A stretch of 64,000 nucleotides of DNA from Nocardia sp. NRRL S-836 (GTDB taxonomy: Bacteria; Actinomycetota; Actinomycetes; Mycobacteriales; Pseudonocardiaceae). The notes below the pieces were generated by a model. It made no database searches. It was given only the letters and a program-made list of their open reading frames with translations, and was not told the DNA's origin. The position numbers were made by a program, and so were the translations under genes. This document shows, one piece after another, positions 47,451 to 55,628 of this stretch; position 1 is the stretch's first letter, and the number at the start of each line of letters is the position of its first letter. The DNA lies in contig NZ_LGDY01000118.1 of NCBI RefSeq assembly GCF_001279525.1, positions 9,434 through 73,433 on the forward strand, read 5' to 3'.

Positions 47451-47987
47451 GTCCGGCAGCACCTCGGCGCCCGGCAGCTTCACCAGCACGTCGCCGGGGA
47501 TGAGGATCTTGGAGCCGCGGATGCCGCTGCCCACCACCAGCTCGGGGGCGGCGGCGACCTCGGGTGACACCAGGACCGGCCAGCCGGCGGGCACACCGAT
47601 GGGCGTGATGCCGCCGTACTCCATGCCCGTCAACGCCACGGCCTCGTCCATCGGCGCGAACGACGCCTTGCGCGCGTCGAGCCGCTTGCGGATGACGCCG
47701 TTCACGTCCGCACGCATGGTCGCGAGCACCATGCAGGCCGCATAACGGATCTCGCCACCGCGCTTGCCCGCGACGACGACGCAGTTCGCGCTCGCTTCGA
47801 GCGGCGAGCCGTAGTGCGCGCAGAACTCGGCGGTGTCGGCGAGCGCGGGGTCGATCTCGGCGACGGCGACGCGGTCGGCACCGTCCAGCTCCCTCAACGC
47901 CTTGGCGACCGGTTCCGGCACCAGGTCGAGCCGCGACAGCACCGGCACGGGCTCCAACGATCCAGCGATGGTCCACATGACCTTCAT
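47427..47987 (-). CDS. YbaK/EbsC-type aminoacyl-tRNA deacylase-like protein
   Basis: 186 residues. INS/YbaK fold: NCVVVAGKRGGEIRYAACMV, DVNGVIRKRLDARKASFAPM, EAVALTGMEYGGITPIGVPA and VVGSGIRGSKILIPGDVLVK are the typical substrate pocket segments of editing deacylases. Stand-alone proteins of this family free wrongly charged tRNAs. Start ATG 47987. It is divergent from the MerR-type gene. Confidence 0.85.
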   Translation of the reverse strand: MKVMWTIAGSLEPVPVLSRLDLVPEPVAKALRELDGADRVAVAEIDPALADTAEFCAHYGSPLEASANCVVVAGKRGGEIRYAACMVLATMRADVNGVIRKRLDARKASFAPMDEAVALTGMEYGGITPIGVPAGWPVLVSPEVAAAPELVVGSGIRGSKILIPGDVLVKLPGAEVLPDLARVLEQ

Positions 47988-48044
47988 CGTGCCAGCGAGT
48001 TCGCGCGACCGGCTTCCCGGCGACCTCGCCACCAAGCACAGGCG

Positions 48045-48075
48045 TTGACATTGACGTTGCGTCAAGCTTTAGCGT
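48045..48075 (+). promoter_or_regulatory. MerR-type promoter with 19-bp spacer and internal palindrome
   Basis: TTGACA (-35, 48045-48050) and TAGCGT (-10, 48070-48075) are separated by 19 bases, the long spacing typical of MerR-regulated promoters. The spacer begins with TTGACGTTGCGTCAA (48051-48065), a perfect 6-3-6 palindrome. It lies 26 bases ahead of the MerR-type gene start, so the gene probably regulates itself. Confidence 0.72.
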
Positions 48076-48101
48076 CGGTGGGGAGCGCGAGGAGGGAAGC
48101 G

Positions 48102-48863
48102 ATGGCCTGGTCGATCGCCCAGGTGGCCCGGATGTCGAAGGTGACGTCCAGGACGCTGCGGCACTACGACTCGATCGGGCTGCTGCCACCGGCCTGGATC
48201 GGCGACAACGGGTACCGCTACTACGAGAAGGAGCAGGTCCACCGCCTGCAGCAGATCCTGCTGCTGCGCGACCTGGGCCTGGGCCTCGACGTGGTCGGCG
48301 AGATCCTGAACGGCACCGACCGGCTCACGGTCCTGCGCAACCACCACCGGTGGCTGCGGGAGGAGCGGGAGCGGCTGGACCGGCTCGCCACCACCGTCGC
48401 GCGCACCATCGAGGAACTGGAAGGAGGGGACGAGATGACGATGGAAGAGCTGTTCGACGGCTTCGACGCCAAGAAGCAGGAACGGCACGAGGCCGAGCTC
48501 GTCGAACGCTACGGCGAGGGTGCGAAGGAGCACATCGCCGAGAGCAAGCGGAGGATGAAGGGCTGGAAGCGGGCCGACGCGGACCGGTTCACGGCCGAGT
48601 GGCAGGACATCGCGGCGCAGCTCGGTGCCCTGTACGTGGCCGGCGCGGCGGCCGATGCCCCGCAGACGCAGGAGCTCATCGACCGCCACTACCGCTGGAT
48701 CTGCCTGAGCTGGACGCCCGACCGGGCGTCCTACAAAGGCCTCGGTGACCTCTACGTCGACTCGGACGAGTTCCGGGCCAACTTCGAGGTCGAGGGCGGC
48801 GGCAACACGGCCGAGTGGACCCGTGCCGCCATGGCGCACTACGCCGACACGCGCCTGACGTAG
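48102..48863 (+). CDS. MerR-family regulator with TipAS-like effector domain
   Basis: 253 residues. HTH at about 1-70 (IAQVARMSKVTSRTLRHYDS, GYRYYEKEQVHRLQQILLLR) leads into the dimer coiled coil. The C-terminal TipAS-like domain (FDAKKQERHEAELVERYGEG, RADADRFTAEWQDIAAQLGA, RHYRWICLSWTPDRASYKGL) is the drug/antibiotic-binding module of TipA proteins. GAGGAGGGA lies ahead of ATG 48102. It probably senses small cationic or thiopeptide-like compounds, an inference from the family. No target gene apart from itself is apparent. Confidence 0.88.
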   Translation: MAWSIAQVARMSKVTSRTLRHYDSIGLLPPAWIGDNGYRYYEKEQVHRLQQILLLRDLGLGLDVVGEILNGTDRLTVLRNHHRWLREERERLDRLATTVARTIEELEGGDEMTMEELFDGFDAKKQERHEAELVERYGEGAKEHIAESKRRMKGWKRADADRFTAEWQDIAAQLGALYVAGAAADAPQTQELIDRHYRWICLSWTPDRASYKGLGDLYVDSDEFRANFEVEGGGNTAEWTRAAMAHYADTRLT

Positions 48864-48891
48864 AAGGGGTGCCGGGAGCTGCAGATCCCGG

Positions 48892-49440
48892 CTACTCGGC
48901 CAGGCCGAAGGCCTTCAGCGCCTCGCGGTTGAACGCCGGCAGGTCGTCCGGGTTGCGCGACGTCACGAGCGTCCACCCGTTCATGTCGCACACGCGGACC
49001 TCCTGGTCCGCCCAGTCGCCGCCCGCGTTGCGGATGTCGGTCTGCAGGCTCGCGAACGAGGTCAGCATCTTGCCGCGCACCACGTCGGCCTCGACCAGCA
49101 GCCACGGACCGTGGCAGATCGCCGCGATCGGCTTGCCCTGCGCGACCAGCTCCTTGACCAGCCGCACGGCGTCGCTGTCCATCCGGAGGAAGTCCGAGTT
49201 CGCGACGCCACCGGGGATCACCGCACCGGCGTAGTCGTCGGCCTTGGCGTCGGCGAGCGTGGTGTCGACCGGGAACGCGTCGGCCGGCGTCAGGTGGTTG
49301 AACGCGCGGACCTCGCCGAGCTTCGGCGCGAGCAGCCGCGGCGTGCCACCGGCCTTTTCGACATGCGTCCACGGGTCGGTGAGCTCGGCCTGCTCAATGC
49401 CCTCCATGTCGACCAGGAATGCGATCTTCTTGTCAGCCAT
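48892..49440 (-). CDS. DJ-1/PfpI-family protein (type 1 glutamine amidotransferase-like)
   Basis: 182 residues. The nucleophile Cys lies in the elbow AAICHGPWLLVEAD. IAFLVDMEGIEQAELTDPWT is the first strand. Acid residue and loop DDYAGAVIPGGVANSDFLRM and C-terminal VTSRNPDDLPAFNREALKAF match YhbO/PfpI-type proteases-deglycases. It is about 30 bases past the convergent MerR gene. General protein-quality or glyoxal detoxification roles are known for the family. Confidence 0.9.
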   Translation of the reverse strand: MADKKIAFLVDMEGIEQAELTDPWTHVEKAGGTPRLLAPKLGEVRAFNHLTPADAFPVDTTLADAKADDYAGAVIPGGVANSDFLRMDSDAVRLVKELVAQGKPIAAICHGPWLLVEADVVRGKMLTSFASLQTDIRNAGGDWADQEVRVCDMNGWTLVTSRNPDDLPAFNREALKAFGLAE

Positions 49441-49449
49441 GCCCGTGGG

Positions 49450-50106
49450 TTACCCGGCGAAGAACTCGACCAACCGGTGCCGGACCTCACCGCGGTGCGT
49501 GAGCATCGGCGAGGGTGAGCCGACCAGCCACAGCTCGCCGTTCGGGAACGCGGCGGCCGTCGCCTTCGCCACGTCCTCGGGATGCAGCGGATCGTCGGTG
49601 GCGGCGATGACCAGCACGGGTGCCTCGACCGCGGCCAGCTGTGCCGCGTCGGCGACCGCGACCTGGCCGGGCAGCTGTTCGGCGGCGGCTTCGAGCCGGG
49701 TCAACGCCTGCCGGCGCTCCGCGACGTACGCGGGCGGGCCGGCCGTGAGGTCCGAAAGCTGCTGAAGGGTGAACGCCGGTCGTGGCTGGTCGAGCACCGC
49801 GGGGAGCAGCAACGCCACCCGCCGGAACCGGTCCGGTTGCCGTGCGAGCAGTCTGACCAGGGCCGCGGCGCCGAGCGAGACGCCGACCGCGTGGTCGGCC
49901 GGGATGGTTGCCAGGTCGTCCGCGATGCGCCCGTAGTCCCAGTAGCCGGGCGGCGCGTCGGGGGCCGTCCCGTGCGAGGGCAGCGTCACGACCACGCGGG
50001 TGCCGGGCAGCCCGGAGGCGGGGATGCGCGCCTCACCGGGCGTGGCACCGAGCCCGTGCGCCACCAACGTGACGGGCGAGCCGGAGCCGTAGGAGCTCGT
50101 GATCAC
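49450..50106 (-). CDS. Alpha/beta hydrolase
   Basis: 218 residues from GTG 50106, which shares GTGA with the DUF2516 stop. TLVAHGLGATPGEARIP holds the oxyanion HG; the nucleophile is in VGVSLGAAALVRLLA (GxSxG). The acid loop is VLVIAATDDPLHPED and the His is near MLTHRGEVRHRLVEFF. No signal peptide, so it is cytoplasmic. The substrate is unknown. Confidence 0.88.
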   Translation of the reverse strand: MITSSYGSGSPVTLVAHGLGATPGEARIPASGLPGTRVVVTLPSHGTAPDAPPGYWDYGRIADDLATIPADHAVGVSLGAAALVRLLARQPDRFRRVALLLPAVLDQPRPAFTLQQLSDLTAGPPAYVAERRQALTRLEAAAEQLPGQVAVADAAQLAAVEAPVLVIAATDDPLHPEDVAKATAAAFPNGELWLVGSPSPMLTHRGEVRHRLVEFFAG

Positions 50107-50420
50107 CAGCGCGGGCCGCGCTGCACCTCGATGAGCTTGGGACGCACGTCGACCATGTACACGAGCACCGCGACGAGACCGGCGAGCCAGAAGATCGACC
50201 CGAAGCTGCCCGGTGAGAACAGCAGCATCGCCGCAGCTCCACCGCCGGTGATGCCCAGCCACGCGGGCTTCGTCATGCGTTCCGCCGCCGTGTAGGCGTC
50301 GACGCGCTGGCTCAGCGCGTGGAAGAACGCGAACAGCCCGAGGATGGTGAACCCCAGGTCGGCGAGGAAGTACACGATGCCGTCGAGGTTCAAGATGCTG
50401 AAATCCGGCACGGGGAACAC
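50103..50420 (-). CDS. DUF2516 membrane protein
   Basis: 105 residues. Three hydrophobic helices: about 16-38 (FLADLGFTILGLFAFFHALS), 52-69 (AWLGITGGGAAAMLLF) and 73-93 (FGSIFWLAGLVAVLVYMVDV). The sequence and its place next to an HbhA-like gene and an XRE gene fit the mycobacterial Rv0476-type proteins as I recall. Function unknown; the hydrolase downstream is coupled to it. Confidence 0.85.
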   Translation of the reverse strand: MFPVPDFSILNLDGIVYFLADLGFTILGLFAFFHALSQRVDAYTAAERMTKPAWLGITGGGAAAMLLFSPGSFGSIFWLAGLVAVLVYMVDVRPKLIEVQRGPRW

Positions 50421-50499
50421 AGGACCAGACTACGTGCCGCTGCGCGCTGACGGGAACGGCGCGGTGCGGCAGTGCTCGAACCGGGGCCGGACACGCGAC

Positions 50500-50529
50500 G
50501 GGGGGAGCACGCCGTGGCGCGCTCCCCCC
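50500..50529 (-). terminator. Terminator after the HbhA-like gene
   Basis: GGGGGGAGC (50500-50508) and GCTCCCCCC (50521-50529) give a 9-bp perfect stem, about 35 bases beyond the stop. A second weaker hairpin (CCTCTG-GT-CAGAGG) lies between it and the gene. Confidence 0.65.
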
Positions 50530-50564
50530 CGCTCAGGACCTCTGGTCAGAGGACCTTCACCGAG

Positions 50565-51239
50565 TCACTTGGTGGTGCTGTCCGGCGTGGTCGGCGTGAC
50601 CGGGGTCTTCTTGGTCGTGGCCGTGGTGCCGGTCGTGGCCGCCGGCTTGCGCGGCGCGGTGCGGTTCGCGGCCTTGCGGGTGGTGCTGCGGACCTCGTGC
50701 GCGGCGTCGCCACCGACCTCGACGATCTCCTCGGCCAGCTTCTCCGCGCCGTCCTCGACCTGGCTCGCGACCTTCTCGCCGACCGCGCGGGTGCGGCGGG
50801 TGACCTTGCCGAGCACGTCGTCGGCGATCACGCGGGCGTCGGCCGCGGCGGTCCCGGCCCGCTTCTGGGCGGCCTCCACGGCCTGCTCGACCTGCTCGAC
50901 GGCCTGCTTGACCTGCGGCTGGGCCTTGATCTGCTCAAGGGTCTGCTCGCCCTGCTCGGCGAGGTAGCTGTAGAGGTTGACCGCGGACGCGGTGTAGGCG
51001 TCGACCAGCTTCTTCAGCTCGGCGGGCTGCAGCTTCTCGCGCAGGTCCTTGAGCTCGACGGGCAGGTCGGAAGCCTTCGAGGAGGCCTCCTCCGCGCGCA
51101 CCTTGGCCTTGGTCAGCGCCTCGGCCACGGCCTTGGCGGCGAGGTCACCGGCACCGAGCGCGGCGAGGAGGGCCTGGCGGGCGGCGTGTGCGCCCTGCTC
51201 GGCGGCCTTGCGAACGTCGTCCTGGGTGAGCTTCGGCAT
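50565..51239 (-). CDS. Heparin-binding-hemagglutinin-like helical protein
   Basis: 224 residues. Nearly all of the first 180 are amphipathic helix: AAEQGAHAARQALLAALGAG, KAKVRAEEASSKASDLPVEL, LREKLQPAELKKLVDAYTAS. The tail is Lys/Thr/Pro-rich (RKPAATTGTTATTKKTPVTP). This matches the coiled-coil plus basic C-terminus layout of mycobacterial HbhA, which acts in adhesion and lipid-body binding. There is no signal peptide, as in HbhA. The gene follows the XRE regulator by five bases. Confidence 0.83.
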   Translation of the reverse strand: MPKLTQDDVRKAAEQGAHAARQALLAALGAGDLAAKAVAEALTKAKVRAEEASSKASDLPVELKDLREKLQPAELKKLVDAYTASAVNLYSYLAEQGEQTLEQIKAQPQVKQAVEQVEQAVEAAQKRAGTAAADARVIADDVLGKVTRRTRAVGEKVASQVEDGAEKLAEEIVEVGGDAAHEVRSTTRKAANRTAPRKPAATTGTTATTKKTPVTPTTPDSTTK

Positions 51240-51244
51240 GGAGA

Positions 51245-51622
51245 TCAGTCCTCCTTGTTCTTGGCGGCGTTCTCCCGCCGGAAAGATTCGTAGACGTCGA
51301 GCAGCACCTGCTTCTGCCGCTCGGTCAGATCGGTCGCGGCGACCACGGCGTCCGTCAGCGCACCGCCTTCGCGCTGCTGGAGGATCCCGGCCTCGACGTA
51401 GAGCACCTCGGCCGAGATGCGCAGCCCCTTGGCGATCTGCTGCAGGATCTCCGCGGACGGCTTGCGCAGCCCCCGCTCGATCTGGCTGAGGTACGGGTTG
51501 GAGACGCCCGCTTGCTTCGCCAGCTCCCGCAGGGAGATCTTGGCGGAGTTGCGCTGCTCGCGGATGAAGTCCCCGATGTTGCGGCCGATGTCCGCGACTG
51601 CCTTGTCGATGGACTTGTCCAT
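51245..51622 (-). CDS. XRE-family transcriptional regulator
   Basis: 125 residues. Helix-turn-helix at about 28-60 (ISLRELAKQAGVSNPYLSQI, ERGLRKPSAEILQQIAKGLR). A helical tail (VVAATDLTERQKQVLLDVYE) follows. It is similar to the regulator paired with hbhA in mycobacteria, as I recall. It probably controls the HbhA-like operon; a partial palindrome lies upstream. Confidence 0.88.
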   Translation of the reverse strand: MDKSIDKAVADIGRNIGDFIREQRNSAKISLRELAKQAGVSNPYLSQIERGLRKPSAEILQQIAKGLRISAEVLYVEAGILQQREGGALTDAVVAATDLTERQKQVLLDVYESFRRENAAKNKED

Positions 51623-51665
51623 GGTTCCCGGCTCCCGTTCCTCGTGCGCCTTCCACGGTAGCGAG

Positions 51666-51689
51666 GGGTGCTAACTCTTGCAAGCACCC
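51666..51689. promoter_or_regulatory. Inverted repeat in XRE/methyltransferase divergent gap
   Basis: GGGTGCT (51666-51672) and AGCACCC (51683-51689) frame AACTCTTGCA, a 7-10-7 inverted repeat 44 bases upstream of the XRE start and 51 bases upstream of the methyltransferase start. It could bind a dimeric XRE protein. Confidence 0.45.
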
Positions 51690-51739
51690 TGCTAGCAATC
51701 GCTGCGTGTGCTCCGCCACAGGGTTACCGTGAGGGGGAC

Positions 51740-52807
51740 ATGGACGACGCCGGAGCCCTGCGCGCCGAGCTGGCGGACCACCTGCTCGGCACCGGCGTGC
51801 TGCGCGGTTCCCAGTGGTACAACGCTTTCCGGGCCGTTCCACGCCACGAGTTCCTGCCCCGGTTCTACCGCCAGCGCCACGACGGCGACTGGGAGCCGGT
51901 CACCGCCGCGAGCCCCGGCTGGCTGGAGCTCGTCTACACCGATCGGGTGTGGGTTACCCAGTTCGACGGCGACGACACGGTGACCGGCGGCACACCGACC
52001 TGCTCGTCGAGCATGCCGACGATCATGGCGATCATGCTGGAGGCGCTGGACGTCCACAACGGACAGTCGGTGCTGGAGGTGGGCACCGGCACCGGGTACA
52101 ACGCGGCCCTGCTCTGCCACGCCGCCGGATCCGAGCACGTGACGACGGTCGACGTCGATCCGAACCTCTCCGCCCGTGCTCGCGAACGACTGCACCGCAA
52201 CGGTTTCACGCCCACGTGCGTCACCGGCGACGGCGCGCTGGGCCACCCGCCGAACGCGCCCTACGACCGGGTGCTCGCCACCTGCTCGGTCACGACGGTC
52301 CCTCCCGCCTGGCTGGAGCAGACCACGCCGGGCGGTCTCGTCGTCACCACGCTGCACCGCCCCATCGGCGCCGGGCTCGTCCGGATCGTCTCCCGCGGCG
52401 ACGGCACCGGCGAGGGCCGCGTTCTCGTGGCGGACGGCCGTTTCATGCCGTTGCGCGCGCACGCCCGCAAGCCCGCTCTCGCCGGTGAAGGCGGCTTCGC
52501 GCGCAGGAGGACCACCCTGCCGATGGCCACGGTCACCGACCCGGCCAGCCCGTTCGAGTTCTTCGCCGGCATCGCGCTGCCCGACGTCGTGGCCGGGCAG
52601 GACTGGCTGGGTCACCCGGACGGTTCGTGGGTCCACCACCACGGCTCGCACGTCGACCAGGGCGGCCCGCGCCGGCTGTGGGACCTCGCGGAACGGGCCC
52701 TCACCGAGTGGCACGACCTGGGCAAACCCCGCCGTCAGCACTTCGGCGTCACCATCGACCACGACGAGCAGCACCTCACCCTGGGGCAACGGAGGTGGCG
52801 ACTGTGA
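51740..52807 (+). CDS. PCMT-like (FxLD-system-type) methyltransferase
   Basis: 355 residues from ATG 51740, with GAGGGGG just upstream. The lead region AVPRHEFLPRFYRQ and WVTQFDGD are typical of protein-L-isoaspartate methyltransferase-like enzymes. The SAM motif I is SVLEVGTGTGYNAALLCHAA (about residue 115). A C-terminal extension of some 120 residues follows. This version resembles the methyltransferases found with ribosomal peptide clusters, but no precursor peptide gene is visible here. A membrane NACHT gene follows at 52878. Confidence 0.72.
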   Translation: MDDAGALRAELADHLLGTGVLRGSQWYNAFRAVPRHEFLPRFYRQRHDGDWEPVTAASPGWLELVYTDRVWVTQFDGDDTVTGGTPTCSSSMPTIMAIMLEALDVHNGQSVLEVGTGTGYNAALLCHAAGSEHVTTVDVDPNLSARARERLHRNGFTPTCVTGDGALGHPPNAPYDRVLATCSVTTVPPAWLEQTTPGGLVVTTLHRPIGAGLVRIVSRGDGTGEGRVLVADGRFMPLRAHARKPALAGEGGFARRRTTLPMATVTDPASPFEFFAGIALPDVVAGQDWLGHPDGSWVHHHGSHVDQGGPRRLWDLAERALTEWHDLGKPRRQHFGVTIDHDEQHLTLGQRRWRL

Positions 52808-52877
52808 TCAGCAGCGATCGGCACGACACGGGTCACTGAACCGACCTCAGGCGGATGCGGTGCGTCATGATGCGCGC

Positions 52878-54884
52878 ATGTCCAGAATCCGCCAGCAGGC
52901 GCTGCTGGCCGGCTGCGTGCTGACCGCACTGCTCACCGCTGCCGGTCTGTTCGTCACGGACCACGGCATCAACCCGCACGTGTGGCTGATCGCGCTCGCC
53001 GTGGTGTTCCTCGGTTTCCTCGCGCTGCTCGACCCGTGGCTGCGGCGCAGGCACAACGCCGAGCTGAGCACCGACGAGCACCTGGACGCGGCCTGCCGCG
53101 CGCTCGCCGCCGGCCTGCAGGTGCAGTGGAACGAGGAGGTGCGCTCGCGCGGCCTCACCGACCCGGACGTGCTCGACCTGCACTGGACCGCGCCGGAGCT
53201 GGACCTGAGCGACGAGCCGGACGCGCCGCCGGGACGCAGTGGCGCGGTGGTCGGCGCGTTCCACCGGCAGGTGCACCGCAGGATGGTGGTCCTCGGCGAG
53301 GCGGGCACCGGCAAGACGACGGTCGCGATGCTGCTGACGTGCGGCCTGCTGGACCGCTACGACGGCGGCATGGTCCCGGTGCTGCTGCCGCTGTCGACGT
53401 GGGACCCGGCGGCCGAGGACATCCGCACGTGGTTCACCCGCCGGCTCTACGAGGACCACCCGGCGCTGAGCAACACCGAGCTGTACGGCAGCTACGCCGG
53501 TGACCTGCTGGTCGAGCAGCACCGGGTGCTGCCGGTGCTGGACGGTCTCGACGACGTCCCGGCCCACCAGCGCGCGGACGCGCTGGCCAGGATCGCGAAG
53601 GCGTTCCCGGCCGGCCGCCCGCTCGTGCTGACCTGCCGGACCGGCGAGTACGCCCAGGCCGTGCACCTCGCGGGCCCGCTGCCCGGCGCCGACGTGGTCG
53701 AGCTGGCACCGCTCGACCTGGACGAGGTGGCCTCCTACCTGCGGGCGAGCGCGGACACCGTGGGCGCGGCGCGGTGGGAGCCGGTGTTCATCCACCTGCG
53801 CGAGGAACCCGACGGCCGGCTAGCGGACGCGTTGTCGACGCCGCTCACGATGTGGCTGGCCAGCATGGTCTACGCCGACGCCGAGGCGGAGCCCACCGAG
53901 CTGCTCGACCGCGGCCGCTTCCCGGACGCCCGCGCGGTCTCCGACCACCTGTGCGACGAGCTGGTGTCCCGCGCGTTCGGCAACCGGGCCTTCGCCCACC
54001 ACGCCGGGGCCTCGCAGGTCTGGCCCCGTGAGAAGGCCCGTCGGTGGCTTGAGTTCCTCGCCCACGAGATGCGCGACCGCGGCATCCGCGAGCTGGCCTG
54101 GTGGGAGCTGCGCCGGTCGGTCGGCCGCACTTGGCTCGCCCTGCTGGGAGCGCTGGTGCTGGGCGCGATCGGCGGGTTCGGCGTCGGGTGGCTGATGGCG
54201 TACTCGATCACGCCGAAGCTCGCGCCGATCACCGGCCTGGTCGCCGGTGTCGTGGTCGGCGGGGCCGCGTTGTCCGCCTCGAAGGAACGGCAACCCAAGC
54301 CACGCCTGGGCGTCTGGCGGTCACTGCTGCTCGTGCCCGGTGTGCTCGGACTCGCCGCCGGGCTCGTCTTCGGTGCCCTGTACGGGCTTTCGGCCGGTCT
54401 GGTGGTCGGCCTGGGCCTGGCGGTGGCCGTCGCGCTGCGGTTCGCGCTGTCGAGCGCGGCCGAGCTCTCCCAGGCTTCCAGTCCACAGTGGACCATGGCG
54501 CGCGACCGGATCGCGGTGTGGACCGGCTCGCTGGTGCTGGCCGTGGTGTTCGGCTCGGCGGCGGCGCTGGTGTTCGGGCCCGGTCAGACCGGCATGGTGG
54601 GGCTGGGGCTCGCCTCCGGGCTGATGCTGGGGTTCGCGCTGGCCGTGCTGCACCTGCGCTGGTGGTGGTTCACCGTCGCGCGGATCTGGCTCGCGTTGCG
54701 CGGGAAGCTGCCGTGGGAGCTGATGGTGTTCTTCGAGGACGCGCGCAAGCTGGGCGTGCTGTGCCGGGCGGGCGCGTGCTACCAGTTCCGCCACGGCCTG
54801 GTGCAGGACCGGCTGGCCGAGCACGGTGCCGCGGCCGGGTCGGTGGTGAGCAGGGTGCGGCTGAGGCGGGCGAACCAGGTCTAG
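52878..54884 (+). CDS. Membrane-embedded NACHT-domain NTPase
   Basis: 668 residues. Two N-terminal helices (about 8-26 and 34-52) are followed by a cytoplasmic NACHT domain with Walker A GEAGTGKTT (140-148) and Walker B VLPVLDGLDDV (about 216-226). A helical region and several C-terminal membrane helices (about 410-560) follow, then a short end with YQFRHGLVQDRLAEHG. STAND NTPases of this class act as switches, and some bacterial NACHT proteins protect against phages; that role is only inferred here. The last four bases overlap the convergent GNAT gene. Confidence 0.87.
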   Translation: MSRIRQQALLAGCVLTALLTAAGLFVTDHGINPHVWLIALAVVFLGFLALLDPWLRRRHNAELSTDEHLDAACRALAAGLQVQWNEEVRSRGLTDPDVLDLHWTAPELDLSDEPDAPPGRSGAVVGAFHRQVHRRMVVLGEAGTGKTTVAMLLTCGLLDRYDGGMVPVLLPLSTWDPAAEDIRTWFTRRLYEDHPALSNTELYGSYAGDLLVEQHRVLPVLDGLDDVPAHQRADALARIAKAFPAGRPLVLTCRTGEYAQAVHLAGPLPGADVVELAPLDLDEVASYLRASADTVGAARWEPVFIHLREEPDGRLADALSTPLTMWLASMVYADAEAEPTELLDRGRFPDARAVSDHLCDELVSRAFGNRAFAHHAGASQVWPREKARRWLEFLAHEMRDRGIRELAWWELRRSVGRTWLALLGALVLGAIGGFGVGWLMAYSITPKLAPITGLVAGVVVGGAALSASKERQPKPRLGVWRSLLLVPGVLGLAAGLVFGALYGLSAGLVVGLGLAVAVALRFALSSAAELSQASSPQWTMARDRIAVWTGSLVLAVVFGSAAALVFGPGQTGMVGLGLASGLMLGFALAVLHLRWWWFTVARIWLALRGKLPWELMVFFEDARKLGVLCRAGACYQFRHGLVQDRLAEHGAAAGSVVSRVRLRRANQV

Positions 54885-55597
54885 CGGTGCCGCATCCAGA
54901 GGTTCGTCTCCTCGTAGACGCCCTGGTCACCGTCGAAAGCCACCACGTCGTGGCCGCCGGGCACGACGTAGCGGCCGGGCCGCGGGAACCGCACGCCGGT
55001 CCACCTCTCCCACTGCGCGGCGGTGCCCGTCACGACCATGGACCGCTCGGCCGGTCCCAGGACCGTCGCACCGAGGCGTTGGTGGGTGCGGATCCACGGG
55101 TCGGGGTGCAGTCCGTCGTCACGCGTCCAGGCGGCGAAGTCGGCCATCGGCGTCAACGGGTGGCTCGCCTTCGTCGTCGGCCGCACCGGCACGACGACCC
55201 GGCGCAGCCCCCGTTGCACCGCGCGCTCGCGCAACGCCGTCAGCACCACGCCCGCGAGGCCCCGGCCGGACCGGTCCCCGCGGACCGTGGCGGCCAGGAC
55301 GCACAACGTGTCCGGCTCGACGCCGTTCTCGTGCTCCCGCACCGACTGCACGATCGCGCCGTCGTAGCCGCCGTCGGGCAGCGCCGCGGGTGAACCGTCC
55401 CACCGCAGTGCCACCGCGACCGCGTGGGCCAGCACCTCGTCGCCGTCCACCACCAGCACGTCGTACTGCGGGAAGTGCTCCCGGACCGCCTCGCGGTACC
55501 GGTTCGAGACCGGGTCCTTCAGCACGAACAACGGCCATTCGCCGCTCAGCTCCGCCGAGGAGAACCCGGGGCGGTCCGCGGTGGTGACGATCTGCAC
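54881..55597 (-). CDS. GNAT-family N-acetyltransferase
   Basis: 238 residues. The core acetyl-CoA loop is TVRGDRSGRGLAGVVLTALR (Q/RxxGxG/A-type). VVVPVRPTTKASHPLTPMAD and GARR-like HQRLGATVLGPAERSMVVTG follow. Substrate not determinable. It is convergent with the NACHT gene by a four-base overlap, and followed 31 bases later (on the same strand) by the permease gene's stop. Confidence 0.8.
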   Translation of the reverse strand: MQIVTTADRPGFSSAELSGEWPLFVLKDPVSNRYREAVREHFPQYDVLVVDGDEVLAHAVAVALRWDGSPAALPDGGYDGAIVQSVREHENGVEPDTLCVLAATVRGDRSGRGLAGVVLTALRERAVQRGLRRVVVPVRPTTKASHPLTPMADFAAWTRDDGLHPDPWIRTHQRLGATVLGPAERSMVVTGTAAQWERWTGVRFPRPGRYVVPGGHDVVAFDGDQGVYEETNLWMRHR

Positions 55598-55628
55598 GCG
55601 CCCGATCGTAGGCGCGTGCGGATCACCG

